A DNA stretch of 64,000 nucleotides from Lepidostoma basale (GCA_022606425.2 JAHDVF020000933.1:62001-126000); one strand, 5' to 3'. Counted from the first letter of the stretch, positions 1-9,540 are shown. Numbers and translations: made by a program. Notes: generated by a model from the letters alone, not told the origin.

Positions 1-80
1 CAGGATTGAACAGTTTTTCGATCCATCCTCTGTTCCTACCCCTTCCGAGAAAACGGCGTGATGGTTAGTAAGTTAATTAA
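1..80 (+). mobile_element. RTE-A 3' tip
   Basis: The window opens inside the extreme 3' end of an RTE-A LINE. The sequence encodes the terminal ..YPFGETA-like peptide and then GGCGTGATGG TTAGTAAG, the family 3' signature. Everything upstream lies outside the window. Confidence 0.8.
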
Positions 81-444
81 AAAAAAAATCAATATTATTT
101 CGAATATAGGAAAATTATTCCATACATTGTTCGTCAAGTCGAGACCTCAAATGGAATTATTCAAATTTATTTTAAATTTCAATTTTGATACGATAATTAC
201 AGACTCTTCATCCCTTGGGGTGGCTCCCCCTAGCTCGCGCTAGTGGAATAAAAAAACAAATTGTCGCTTAAATCGACCTCAAATTGGGCGCGAAATCTGT
301 TTCTGGGCATTGTAGAACTACTCGTATACGTACATCCATTAGGGTGCAAAACTATACAATTGTGATGCACAGAAAAAAAATGCGTAAAACAAAACTTCAT
401 ACCCTCAATTAAAAGCATAAAATTGAAAACAAAGTTCAAATAAG

Positions 445-925
445 TAACTAACTAACTAACCATCACGCCGTTTTCCCGGAGGGGTAGGCAGAGAGGATGG
501 ATCGCCACATTGTTCTATCCTGACATAATTCTAGCGCCTCTTCTAAATTCATACATCGTGACATGCACGCTCGTCGATTGTTCCTATTTCGAACATGGCC
601 ACCTTTCAATAATTAATTAATTTGGTCATGCCATGTCTTCCTTGAGAATGGTTAAGAAAGTATACATTAATTATGTAAATGGAGTACGGAGTCGAGGCAG
701 ACCGAGGAAAACATGGCATGACCAAATTAATTAATAGTGCCAATTACATCGTTAACAAATCTTTTTTTTACCATTATTTCTTCATTCATTCTTATCAAGT
801 GTCCAAACCGTCGTAATGATCATTTAATTATTTTGTTCATAACACTTTCATTCGCACCGCATTCTCTTCTTAATTCATTCTACACTCTATCATACATAGA
901 TTTTCTCAGTTGTTGTAAAGTATAA
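445..925 (-). mobile_element. RTE-A 3' end, internally inverted
   Basis: A minus-strand RTE-A 3' region begins at a (TAAC)n tail at 445. The segment at about 643-736, encoding the ERMVKKVYVN to GRPRKTWHDQ part, is flipped to the plus strand. After it the minus-strand copy resumes to 925. The flip creates an inverted repeat between about 613-641 and 706-735. All frames carry stops. Confidence 0.8.
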
Positions 926-942
926 AGAGGTTTAAATACAAA

Positions 943-1118
943 TTTATTTAGGAAGTGTGTTTACAAAAGATGGGCGAGTGGAGAGGGATATTGAAAGAAG
1001 GATTGGGGCAGGCGACAAAGTGAATGGTGCATCTAAAGTTGGGATCGCAAACATGGACCTATCTAAAAAAGCTAAAATTGCAGTGAACAATAGTGTTCTT
1101 GTACCTAACCTTATATAC
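943..1118 (+). mobile_element. RTE-A internal fragment
   Basis: Plus-strand frame reading GRVERDIERRIGAGDKVNGA and then ..LSKKAKIAV.. , which is the thumb/connection region just after the reverse transcriptase core in this family. It stops at ..VPNLIY, where an M1 foldback starts. Confidence 0.8.
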
Positions 1119-1256
1119 AAGTTTATTGTTTTTTTTATTATTATAATTTATATGAATGACATGTTTCGCCTGTCTAAGGCATTATCAATTGTTTTAATGC
1201 GTCATCAAATCTTCCAGAATCAGACGTTTACAATCGTATTAATTATTTAATTTTGA
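1119..1256. repeat. M1 foldback copy
   Basis: Contains the M1 core: a GACATGTTTCG word, a short stem and a TAAGGCATTATCAA word, followed by the terminal word CGTATTAATTATTTAA. It abuts the broken end of the RTE-A fragment, which fits insertion into it. Better copies are at 43525-43765 and 62759-62956. Confidence 0.7.
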
Positions 1257-1436
1257 CTTTTCTTCTTCTTCTTCAGCCTAATCCCGTCCACTCCTGGACA
1301 AAGGCCTTCTCCATTTGCTTCCATGTCACTCTGTCTCGTGCAGACTGCATCCAGGTTATTCCGACATGTCTATTTAGGTCATTTTTCCACCGTAGTTTGA
1401 GTCGCCCTGCACTTCTCTTTGCCGTCCACGGTTGAG
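1255..1436 (-). mobile_element. RTE-G 3' end
   Basis: Read on the minus strand, this encodes the terminal part of an RTE-like LINE (..QRSAGRPQLRWK.. and ..FVQEW.. type peptides) and ends in a (GAA)n tail seen as TTCTTCTTCTTC on the plus strand. A plus-strand relative lies at 46130-46535. Confidence 0.75.
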
Positions 1437-1853
1437 TTTTACATTAATGTTAAAAAAAACAATAAAATTTTTAAAATTAACATCCATTAAGAAAAACATG
1501 TTTTATGTATTTAAAACATTGGCATAAATGTATTATAAAATTTTTTATTGAACTGTTTTTTTTTTGTAAATCATACGTGAAATTTGCAGGGTAAGAAGGG
1601 CTAGGTAATAGGGGGTGGGTAATGACACGCGCAGGAAGGGTGGGATGGGAGGATGAAGGGATATTATAATCAGGAGCAGCGCGGAGAATGAGCAAAGGTG
1701 TAATGGTAGTTCTTTAGTGACAGATGTCAACAAAGGAATCTGTAATACCTCTGTGGGATAGGAGGTTTACTTTTCACTTGTGATTGTTGTTTTTCAGGGG
1801 GGAAACAAAGCTTACATGTTTTATAAGTACATTCTACAAACGAGTACGCTTTT
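1437..1853. other. No recognised feature
   Basis: AT-rich sequence with a G-rich patch at about 1590-1680. The short open frames on either strand have no recognisable content. Confidence 0.5.
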
Positions 1854-2385
1854 ATCTTCTTCTTCTTCTTCTTCTTTTTGTCCTGTCACACCTCCGTGGT
1901 GCATAGGGCCTCAAGGAATCTTCTCCACCCGACTCTATCGCATGCCTGATGCTTAACATCGTCCCAAATGAGACCTGCTGCCTTAACCTCGTCCTGCAGG
2001 GTTCTTCTCCAGGTGGCTCTAGGTCTGCCTCGCTTTCTCTTTCCCCCCATAGGGGACCAGTCTAGTGCGCCCTGAGCGATGCAGGCTGGGTTCCGTCTCA
2101 GAGTGTGACCGATCCACTGCCATTTGCGCCTAGCGACTTGTTCTCTAATTGGTTTTTCGCCTGCTATGGTCCAGAGAACGGCATTTGACACTGTTTGGGG
2201 CGAATAGATTTTGAATATTGAGCGAAGGCACCTATTTATAAACACCTGGAGTTTACCAATAACGTCTGCGGTAGACTTCCAAGTCTCACATCCGTACAGC
2301 AGTACGCTTTTAACGTTACTGCTGAATACTTGGAGCTTGAGCTTTCTCGAAATGATACCGGAGCGCCATACAGGGCGAAGCATAA
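1854..2385 (-). mobile_element. RTE-D C-terminal domain and 3' end
   Basis: Minus-strand open frame with VLLYGCETW, then a WQWIGHTLRR block, a GRPRATWRR block and a terminal FLEALCTTEV, followed by a (GAA)n tail at the 1857-1876 end. This is the usual post-RT C-terminal region of RTE-like retrotransposons. The RT core itself is missing (5' truncation). Nearly identical 3' parts occur at 14451-14628 and 62003-62380, so this family is relatively young here. Confidence 0.88.
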
Positions 2386-2489
2386 TTAAAAAAAAAATTA
2401 AAAAGTCACCACTGCCAACATCTTTTAAAATAAAATTAAAAACTTTTTTACAATTATCATTAATTTGCGAAATGATAATTAGACACAAT

Positions 2490-3262
2490 TTGCGAAATGA
2501 TCTGATGATGAATGTGAATAAGTCCAAGGTAATGATTTTTGAAAGAGAAGAAATCATGACACTCTGCAACATTACCGTGAATGGTGAAAATAAGGAGCAA
2601 GTAGTTGAGTTCGTGTATTTAGGTAGTATGTTTACAAGAGATGGGCGAGGGGAGAGAAGATTGAAAGAAGGGTTGGGGCAGGCAACAATGTGAATGGTGC
2701 ACTTAAAGTTGTCATCGCAAACAAAAACCTATCCAAAAAAGCTAGAATGGCAGTGCACAATGGTGTTCTTCTACCAACCCTTATGTATGGAAGCGAATCA
2801 TGGAACTGGCAAAAGAAGGATGAAAGTAGAATAAATGCAGTAGAAATTATATCTCTTGGACGAATGTGTGGATACTCTGTGTATGATAGAGTGTCGAATG
2901 AAAACATAAGAAGTGAATGCGGTGCGAATGATGGTGTTATAAACAAAATAATGAAAGGATCATTAAGATGATTTGGACATATGGAAAGAATGAATGAAGA
3001 AAGAATGGTTAAAAAATTATATGTTAACGATGTAAATGAAACCAGAAATAGAGGAAGACCGAAAAAAACGTGGCACAATCAAATAAATCAAATATTGAAT
3101 GTCGGCCATGTGGGGAGCCAGAGAAATCGACGTGCGTGCATGACACGATGTATCAATGTTGAGGAAGCAAGAGAAATATGTCAGGAAAGAAAAGTGTGGC
3201 TGTCAGTTCTTTCTGCCTACCCCTTCGGGGAGACGGCGTGATGGTTAGTTAGTTAATTAGTA
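2490..3262 (+). mobile_element. RTE-A C-terminal half
   Basis: Begins with NDLMMNVNKSKVMIFE just downstream of the RT active site, runs through VEFVYLGSMFTRDGR (RT motif E region), the MYGSESWNWQKK block and GRPKKTWHNQ, and ends at YPFGETA with GGCGTGATGG and (TTAG)n. It has at least one frameshift near 2660 and an in-frame stop near 2970. Confidence 0.9.
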
Positions 3263-3283
3263 ACTTTTTCACAAAAAATTTCA

Positions 3284-3425
3284 TATTATTATTATTATTC
3301 TGATGACTTGTATTTTAAGTGCGCCGTTTTGTAAAATCAATTACTCCAAGGGCGCACTAGGAAATGACTGATTGAACGGTGCAGTCTTTAGAAGTTTTTT
3401 TAAATTTAACGTCACTGTCATTTGA
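3284..3425 (-). mobile_element. L2-like LINE 3' end
   Basis: Reverse complement of the 3' end seen at 32760-32880: the LLKTA..FGQS peptide end, the conserved block containing TTTTACAAAACGGCGCAC, and an (AAT)n tail that appears here as (ATT)n at 3284-3300. It directly follows the RTE-A tail. Confidence 0.8.
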
Positions 3426-3516
3426 AGCACTTACTTTGTGGATTAACATTTTAAACTTGTAGATATAAAATAATAAAACACTTTGTATTTAACCAAGGTA
3501 TGGTTATTATAATTGA

Positions 3517-3556
3517 TGCCAACTAGTTTCGGTTGGATCCAAGCTTCATCAGAGCA
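3517..3556 (-). ncRNA. Hammerhead ribozyme-like motif
   Basis: On the minus strand: TGCT, then CTGATGA, then a stem-loop built on TTGGATCCAA, then GAA, then the palindrome ACTAGT, then T, then GGCA. The core matches CUGANGA..GAA. TGCT pairs with GGCA (one wobble) as helix I. ACTAGT is self-complementary and could form helix III between two copies. One extra A separates the core from helix II compared with the textbook form. Confidence 0.6.
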
Positions 3557-3575
3557 GTACAAATTGTGTATAGGT

Positions 3576-3613
3576 ACCCCTGAGGAAGCTCGTTACAGAG
3601 TGAAACCGGTTGG
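3576..3613 (+). ncRNA. Hammerhead ribozyme-like motif
   Basis: CTGAGGA at 3580-3586, a GCTC/GAGT stem with a GTTACA-type loop, GAA at 3602, the self-complementary ACCGGT, then T. Helix I is weak (about two pairs). The orientation is opposite to the neighbouring motif at 3517-3556. Confidence 0.5.
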
Positions 3614-3732
3614 CGCTACTTACTCAAATAAAGTGAACATTCGTATGAAGCACTTAATTTGTGGTGTGATATTATTAAATAAAATAATAATGCACTTTTA
3701 GTAATTTGTATTAACACCACTTTATTTGGTAA

Positions 3733-3772
3733 CACCAACCGGTTTCGCTTCCGCCGGAGCTTCGTCAGGGTA
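3733..3772 (-). ncRNA. Hammerhead ribozyme-like motif
   Basis: Minus strand: TACC, CTGACGA, a GC-rich stem-loop, GAA, palindrome ACCGGT, T, GGTG. TACC pairs with GGTG over four positions (one wobble). The core is canonical, with the same extra A before helix II as its neighbours. Confidence 0.55.
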
Positions 3773-4198
3773 AGAAAAGAGCGAAACCAGTTGGTGTTAC
3801 CGAATAAAGTGGTGTTAATACAAATAACTAAAAGTGTATTATTATTTTATTTAAAATAAAGTGGTTTATACTAAGTGAAACTGTATTTAATTTAATTTTT
3901 AAATATATCAAATCACCAATTAGTGGCTGCGTATTAAAGCTTAAAGAAATACATCCACTGAAGCAAAGATGGTAGAACATAATAGAGTTTTAATGGCAAC
4001 CCTTATGTATGGAAGTAAAGCATGGAGCTGGTAAAAGAAGGAAGAAAGACATGGAAATGATTCATTAAAAATAATGTGCGGGAAACGATATGTGATAGAA
4101 TACCGAACGGCGAAATAAGTAAGATGTAAGGTAGATGATTGCATTATATAATAAATCAAATTAAAAAATACTTTGTATATACAACACTACTAAAATGA

Positions 4199-4243
4199 CA
4201 TATCAGACATGTTTCGGACAACCGGTCCTTCTTCGGTGATACA
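4199..4243 (-). ncRNA. Hammerhead ribozyme-like motif, left arm
   Basis: Minus strand core CCGAAGA (one change from CUGANGA), stem GGAC/GTCC, GAA, palindrome ACATGT, C. The flanks can form a seven-pair helix I (GTATCA side with TGATATG, two wobbles). It mirrors the plus-strand motif at 4327-4375. Confidence 0.55.
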
Positions 4244-4326
4244 AATTTAAAATATTATAAAATTGTTTACAAATATGATCATATTTGTAAACAATTTTAT
4301 AATATTTCGAATATGTATCTTCATAA

Positions 4327-4375
4327 TATGTATCACTGAAGAAGGACTGGTTGTCCGAAACATGTCTGATATGTA
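4327..4375 (+). ncRNA. Hammerhead ribozyme-like motif, right arm
   Basis: Best motif in the window. CTGAAGA (4336-4342), stem GGAC/GTCC, GAA (4357-4359), self-complementary ACATGT (4360-4365), C at 4366. Upstream TATGTATCA and downstream TGATATGTA pair over nine positions with two wobbles, giving helix I. An extra A precedes helix II. Cleavage, if active, would follow C4366. Confidence 0.68.
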
Positions 4376-4660
4376 ATTTAATAGTGTTGTATATACAAAG
4401 TATATAAAAAAGAAAAAGACGAAGAAATAATGGTTAAAGAGTATATGTTTACGATGTAAATGGTACTAGAAATAGAGGAAGAGCGAGGAAAATGTGGCAC
4501 GATAAAATAAATCAAATATTTAAATCGGAGAAATCGACGTGCGTGCAAGACACGATGTATGAATGTTAAAGAATCAAGAGAAGTAAATCAGATATGAACG
4601 GTTTTTTGTTCTTTTCTTTTCGCCTACGTTTTCGTGATGGTCAGTTTGTTAGTTACATAC

Positions 4661-4974
4661 ATATATATATTCTGTTCTTGGAATAACCAGTAGAATCAAA
4701 TTACTTTGCATAAATATCAAAACTGCGTTAACGTGAGCTTACCCTAAGCACAATCTGTTCGTGAAAGTTTAAGCTTTCACAGATGCGTGGGCACCACGCA
4801 TGGATCCGTGTAATGCCTCAACTACGACCCCATCACGTGTCAGTGAAAGCCAAGGGATGCTTTGATCTTTAATATTGTTACTCCACATCAAACAGTCTAG
4901 AGTAATTACTGTTTAATATGAATCTTCAGTTAAACCATATGTAAAAAAAATATATTGTACAATACTAACAACAA
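4661..4974. other. No recognised feature
   Basis: Unassigned AT-rich DNA with a mildly GC-richer stretch at about 4780-4850. No open frame or repeat recognised. Confidence 0.5.
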
Positions 4975-5189
4975 TAAATTCACTTACATTAAAAAAAATT
5001 ACATAGGCATGTTTCGGACAACCAGTCCTTTTTCAGTGACACATTATAAAGATACATATTTAAAATATTATAACATCTGTCAGATCACGTTAACAATTTT
5101 ATAATATTTTAAATATGTATCTTTATAATACGTATCACTGAAGAAGGACCGGTTGTCCGAAACATGTCTATGTAATTTAAAAAAAAATA
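4975..5189. repeat. Palindromic element, second copy, decayed centre
   Basis: Same arms as the 4170-4402 element (GTTTCGGACAACC and its complement around an AT-rich centre) but with different outer sequence and no perfect centre. Its left arm has lost the ribozyme core; the right arm keeps it (5138-5172). Confidence 0.75.
5130..5172 (+). ncRNA. Hammerhead ribozyme-like motif, weak helix I
   Basis: CTGAAGA at 5138-5144, stem GGAC/GTCC, GAA at 5159, palindrome ACATGT, C. A three-base deletion after the C compared with 4367-4369 removes most helix I pairing, so this copy is probably impaired. Its minus-strand partner at 5006-5036 reads CTGAAAA and ACATGC, both damaged. Confidence 0.45.
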
Positions 5190-6262
5190 TCAGTTTCAGT
5201 TTATCAGTTTATTTATTCACTCAAAAGATATTACAAACGTAATAACAGTTTAAGGCATACGAGTATATTTAACCGTCGCGTTGCCATGTGGTCAATTGAG
5301 TTTCCACTGCCAATTTAAAGTTGATTTTCTTAAAACCTATGGACCCTAATATTATAAAAAAAAATTGTAATCATCCATTGAAGTGTTCTCAATATTTCGT
5401 AATAAAAAAAAAGCAAAAAATTACTTTCTTCATCCCAAAAAAAAAAAATTTTTAAGACTGCCCTCACCTTCATTCGGGTTAAGGTAGAATTTGTTTTGCT
5501 AATATTTACAACTTTATTAAAAGTGACAAATACTTACTCGCTGTTTTGAACGTATTATAAATTATATGTTTGGCCTTTTCTCATACGTAATAATACCGAT
5601 TGTGGACGGAAACGCAGCACGCAACTTAATAATATCAGAACTGTGAAAATATTAACACTTTGCCAAAAGGGATAAATATTAATACGTACTCGTTGTCTTG
5701 AACGTAGCATACATTTTGCCTAGGTGCCTTTATCATACGTAAAATTATAGCGCCACGGCGCGGCGAGGCGAAACAAGTTCATACTTGGTGTCAATTGTTC
5801 ATATGCTGTCTGTCATTCTATATCAGAAATCGCATGGTTCCAGAAAAAAATTAATAATGATATGTTTTTCAAATAATCCATGTATGTTATAGATATCGAT
5901 CTATTTCTAATGAAATTCCCTACAAGATGACATAAATTAAATTTTGATTATCGAGTCATATGCTTGATATTTATAGATAAAGTTAGCGGTAAACTGAATT
6001 GACCACATGGGAGCGAGCGTTTTGTTTTGAACACGGTACGTTAAGGGTTAAGAAAGGGTAAAAAATCAGGAACGCATGAGAAATGGTTCAACTTATTAAG
6101 ACAAGATACTCTCTAAAGTTAAGAGTATTTTTCTTCTGAACGTACTTTCACTATTATGAAAGACGTCAATCTCCGAGGTAATCTTGTTCAGCAAACAATT
6201 GCTCTTCCCACCGGCATTATTAGAGGTTGGTTCTTGCGGCCGGAAGAAAGTAATCTTTAATG
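5190..6262 (-). mobile_element. LINE-N 3' end split by a TTAA-flanked insertion
   Basis: Minus-strand LINE-N pieces lie at 5190-5268 and 6052-6262. The 3' untranslated block includes an AAGGCAT word and the CAGTTTATCAGTTTATT tail; the coding end matches RRKILLTLESILS. Comparison with 15092-15434 shows the two pieces are contiguous apart from the 775-bp insert. Confidence 0.82.
5273..6047. mobile_element. Non-autonomous piggyBac-like element
   Basis: 775 bp bounded by TTAA on both sides (5269-5272 and 6048-6051), sitting inside LINE-N. The ends begin CCGTCGCG and, on the other strand, CCCTTAACG. Subterminal inverted blocks share CCATGTGGTCAATT and AGTTT. No transposase frame. TTAA duplication and C-rich tips are typical of piggyBac; the imperfect outer tips are the weak point. 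Confidence 0.72.
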
Positions 6263-6380
6263 TAAGTGTTGTATATACAAAGTATATAAAAAAATAAAAA
6301 GAGAAATAAAGCATCTACAACACAAAGTATGGCAAACATAGAAGAAAAATAAATTTATTCATAAAACACAAAACACACAA

Positions 6381-6540
6381 TTTTGGTCTAGTGAAGGATT
6401 CACGCGACAATGAAATAGTCATAATAAGCTACCTATTACATGTCATGAGAATCAATAGCTGAATAGTTGTGTGAAAACTGAAAAGTTGTGACAAACTTAG
6501 GCTGGTGTAGAATTAACGTGACAATAAAATGGCCGAATCC
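6381..6540 (+). mobile_element. Two S1 SINE body fragments
   Basis: 6381-6462 and 6498-6540 match the tRNA-unrelated body of S1 (TTGGTCTGGTGTAGAATTCA, ACAATAAAATGG). The tRNA-like head and (AAT)n tail are missing from both. Confidence 0.65.
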
Positions 6541-6544
6541 AAAA

Positions 6545-7078
6545 AAAGGTCATTCCATAAAAGCTAAGATGGTGCGTGATGAAGTGCATAATGGTGTTCT
6601 TGTGCCGACCCTTATGTATGGAAGTGAAGCATGGAACTGGTAAAAGAATGATGAAAGTAGAATAAATGCAGTAGAAATGAGATCTCCAAGACGAATGTGT
6701 ATATGATACAGTGTCAAACGCAAGTATAAGAAGTGAATGCGGTGCGAATGAAAGCGTTGTGAACAAAATAATGAAAGGGTATACAGATGGTTTGGACACG
6801 TGGAAAGAATGAATGAAGAAAGAATGGTAAAAAAAGTATATGTTAACGATGTAAATGGAACTAGAAATAGAGGAAGGCCGAGGAAGATGTGGCATGATCA
6901 AATCAATCAAATATTAAACGTCGGTCACTTAAGGAGTCGGAGAAATCGACGTGGGTGCATGACAAGATGTATGAATGTAAAGGGATCAAGAGAAGTATGT
7001 CAGGACAGAACAGTGTGGCGGTCCTTTATTTCTGCCTACCCCTACAGTGAGACGGCGTGATGGTTAGTATGTTACTTA
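6545..7078 (+). mobile_element. RTE-A 3' region
   Basis: Starts at the ..VHNGVLVPTLMYGSEAW block and runs through GRPRKMWHDQINQIL to YPYSETA with GGCGTGATGG TTAG. Several stops interrupt the N-terminal part; the last 86 codons are open (6800-7060). Confidence 0.88.
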
Positions 7079-7114
7079 TGTTTTTATACATTTTTTTAAA
7101 TTTAATTTATAATT

Positions 7115-7370
7115 TTTCTCCATTATTGCAAAAACTCTACAAGATCGTGTCCGTAATGCAGGCATGAGAAAAACTTGCGAAATAGAGGATATCGTTCGGT
7201 GGAGTAGATCCAGAAGAAGATACTGGAGGGACCATATAGCCAGAATGGATAGTGGCAGACTCGCATAAAACCGCTTACGAAATCCCATCCGGATGCCGCC
7301 CACCTGGAAGACCGCCTAAAAGATGGAAGAACAGCTGGTCCTCATCATCCCAGGAGACATCATTTCTGTG
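7115..7370 (+). mobile_element. RTE-B1 3' region
   Basis: Encodes a KTLQDRVRN..KTCEIEDIVRWSRSRRRYW series, then PPTWKTA and a TSSSQE-like end in shifted frames. It corresponds to residues 35-120 of the better copies at 57234-57716 and 59518-59945. Confidence 0.8.
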
Positions 7371-7392
7371 CCAAGAATATTTCATTTTGCGA

Positions 7393-7545
7393 CTAACTAA
7401 CTAACTAACTAACCATCACGCCGTCTCCCCGAAGCGGTAGGCAGAAAGAATGGACTGCCACACTTTTCTTTCCTGACATATTTCTTTTGCTTCCTCAACA
7501 TTCATACATCGTGTCATGCACGCGCGTCGATTTCTCTGAGGAGGA
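7393..7545 (-). mobile_element. RTE-A 3' end
   Basis: (TAAC)n tail, then the complement of YPFGETA and the CMTRCMNVEE block, ending at about the RSQRN position. Confidence 0.85.
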
Positions 7546-8022
7546 TTGAGGAGTCAATTTGCGACTGGTACCATAAATCAAATAAGTGCTTGTGAATCCT
7601 AACCACCAGGACCGGATTCGTGATTTCGCGCTAGGATGACCACTCGCCTCTTCCACTCACGCACTTGACTCTGATACCGACCAGGGATTTAATATCGCGG
7701 GGTCGCGTGGCGGATCGCAAACAGAGGGGTTGTCACTTTGACAACACCACCCACCCCATGGGTGATAGCTTAAATAAGGAACTCATTGGTGAGCCCTGTA
7801 TTTGTTTGGTTAGAGAATACGCGGTGAACTGAAGTGGATTATTGTTTTGGATTAAAGAAATATCAAGTTTGAATACCAAAATTAATCGAAAACAATATTA
7901 ATATTGGACAGAACTAACTTTGGTTAAATTCTGGACACGATTCTACTCGTAATATCGTTCGAGTTAACAATTGCTTCTTTCATTTAAGACAATTAATATC
8001 TATAAAAATAAATGTTTATTAA
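7546..8022. other. Unassigned, GC-richer block 7590-7790
   Basis: No coding frame recognised. The minus strand at about 7600-7660 has weak tRNA-like words (GGCGAGTGG and TGGTTAGGATTC), so a decayed SINE is possible but not supported by a clear B box. Confidence 0.3.
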
Positions 8023-8029
8023 TTAAATG

Positions 8030-8121
8030 AGATACTTTGGGAATTAAAAAACTTTGTTTAATGCACTATTTTAAAATAAAATAGTGGATCAAACAAAGTT
8101 TTTTTAATTCCCAAAGTATAT
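8030..8121. repeat. Perfect-arm foldback
   Basis: ATACTTTGGGAATTAAAAAA and its complement flank a short centre; the arms are about 42 bp. The following TATGGAATTCCACAGTG word also follows a half copy at 19683-19770, so both belong to one dispersed family. Confidence 0.8.
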
Positions 8122-8156
8122 TACTATGGAATTCCACAGTGTAAATGCCTAACTTT

Positions 8157-8655
8157 CTAACTAACTAACTAACTAACTAACCATCACGCCATCTCTCCGG
8201 AGGGGTAGGCAGAAAGAATAGAACGCCACACTGTTCTGTCCTGACATACTTCTCTCGATCCTCTACATTCATACATCTTGTCATGCACACACGTCGATTT
8301 CTCCGACTCCTCACGTGACCGAAATTCAATATTTGATTGATTTGATCGTGCCACGTTTTCCTCGGCCTTCCTCTATTTCTAGCTCCGTTCACGCCGTTTA
8401 CATATACCTTCTTTACCATTCTGTCTTCACTCATTCTTTCCATGTGTCCAAACCATCTTAATGACCCTTCCCTTATTTTGTTCATAACACTTTCATTCCC
8501 ATCACATTCACTTCTTATACTTGCATTTGTCAGTCTATCATATACAGATTTGCCACACATTCGTCTTAGAGATCTCATTTCTACTGCATTTATTCTACTT
8601 TCATCCTTCTTTTGCCAGTTCCATGCTTCACTTCCATACATAACTTTCAATAAGT
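8157..8655 (-). mobile_element. RTE-A 3' region
   Basis: Minus-strand frame from MYGSEAWNWQKKDE to GRPRKTWHDQINQIL and an ERW.. end, then a (TAAC)n tail at 8157-8185. The 183-codon open frame (8177-8728) is nearly undamaged apart from a late frameshift, so this is one of the younger copies. Confidence 0.9.
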
Positions 8656-8689
8656 TAATTAAATGAGAGAATGGAAATATTCCTGTCTT

Positions 8690-8935
8690 GCCCTTGTATT
8701 CAAAATATTCTCGTACACTTGGCGACATCCGAGTTTTTTTCTTTATATATACTCGTATAAATCTAATTCTTCTATACGGGCGCTTAACTCCTCCTAAACG
8801 GCTGGACCGATTTTGATTAAATTTTTTGTGTGTGTTTTAGTGGGTTCCGGATGGTTTAGATTTACAATTGGACCCGGAAGCTGTCCGTTAAAACCTTCTG
8901 AGGAAGTTCATGAATAATCGATCTTCTGAGAATAA
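8690..8935. repeat. Dispersed insect-type repeat, class uncertain
   Basis: Contains CTAAACGGCTGGACCGATTT, a phrase I associate with widespread insect repeats (often Helitron- or DNA-element-linked). No termini can be seen, so the class is left open. Confidence 0.3.
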
Positions 8936-9067
8936 TTCATAGTTATGTTGGTTTACCATAGATGTCGCCGATGTCAAATCCTGTGTTTAAGCATGCGCAA
9001 ATCACTTGCATTGTAGCATGGCGTAGATTTAAAATTCTGTTCGCTGTGTTTCTATGCAAGCTAAATA

Positions 9068-9262
9068 GGCATGACCAAATTAATAAATTACTGAAAGGCG
9101 GCCATGTTCGAAGTAGGAACAATCGACTAGCGTGCATTTCACGATGTGTGAATGTAGAAGAGTCGCGAGACTTATGTTTAGTATATAACAATGTGGCTAT
9201 CCATCCTTTCTGATTACTCCTCTCCGGAGAAGCGGCGTGATGGTTAGTTAGTTATTAATGTG
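9068..9262 (+). mobile_element. RTE-A variant 3' end
   Basis: Reads HDQINKLLKGGHVRSRNNRL and then CVNVEE, ending AGCGGCGTGATGG (TTAG)n. It belongs to the RSRNNR subfamily also found at 445-650 and 18178-18530. Confidence 0.82.
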
Positions 9263-9293
9263 AACATGACTGACAATTAGCTAGTAAACTTGA

Positions 9294-9540
9294 ACTAACT
9301 AACTAACTAACTAACCATCACGCCGTCTCCCCGGAGGAGTAGGCAGAAAGAATGGACTGCCACACTGTATTGTAATGCGACTTCGTCAGGTGCAGCTCTC
9401 ATACTAAATATGTTTATAATTTTTTTAAATCATTATTATTATTATTATTATCTTGTCATGCACGTCGATTTCTCCGACTCCTCACGTGACCGACATTCAA
9501 TATTTCATTGATTTGATAGTGCCACGTTTTCTTGAACTGG
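9294..9540 (-). mobile_element. RTE-A 3' end with L2 scrap inside
   Basis: (TAAC)n and the 3' end at 9294-9365, then 9366-9452 carries an L2 3'-UTR scrap (CAGGTGCAGCTCTCATAC plus an (ATT)n tail, compare 34140-34175), then RTE-A resumes at 9453-9540 at nearly the right place. The L2 scrap is therefore a nested insertion. Confidence 0.72.

Larger units (their letters stand above)
3500..3860. repeat. Compound foldback element carrying hammerhead-like motifs
   Basis: Several inverted segments: the arms at about 3680-3745 and 3785-3850 pair through a GGTGTTAATACAAAT word and its complement. The block contains three hammerhead-like cores (3517-3556 minus, 3576-3613 plus, 3733-3772 minus). No protein frame is present. 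It resembles palindromic or dimeric retrozyme-type repeats, or a MITE that captured them. Confidence 0.65.
4170..4402. mobile_element. 233-bp near-perfect palindromic element
   Basis: The two ends are inverted copies of TACTTTGTATATACAACAC, and the centre (4261-4296) is a perfect 36-bp palindrome. Each arm carries one hammerhead-like motif in opposite orientation. It is inserted in an RTE-A' copy. A lone end fragment with the same terminal word lies at 6262-6300. Confidence 0.85.
3955..4660 (+). mobile_element. RTE-A' copy split by a palindromic element
   Basis: Pieces at 3955-4168 and 4403-4660 carry degraded RTE-A' frames: an LMYGSKAW-type block and NEIRKMYK-like spacing on the left, GRARKMWHDKI and a CGTGATGG end on the right. 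The 233-bp palindrome between them sits where other RTE-A' copies read ..KIKKGSLRWF.., so it is an insertion. Confidence 0.75.
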
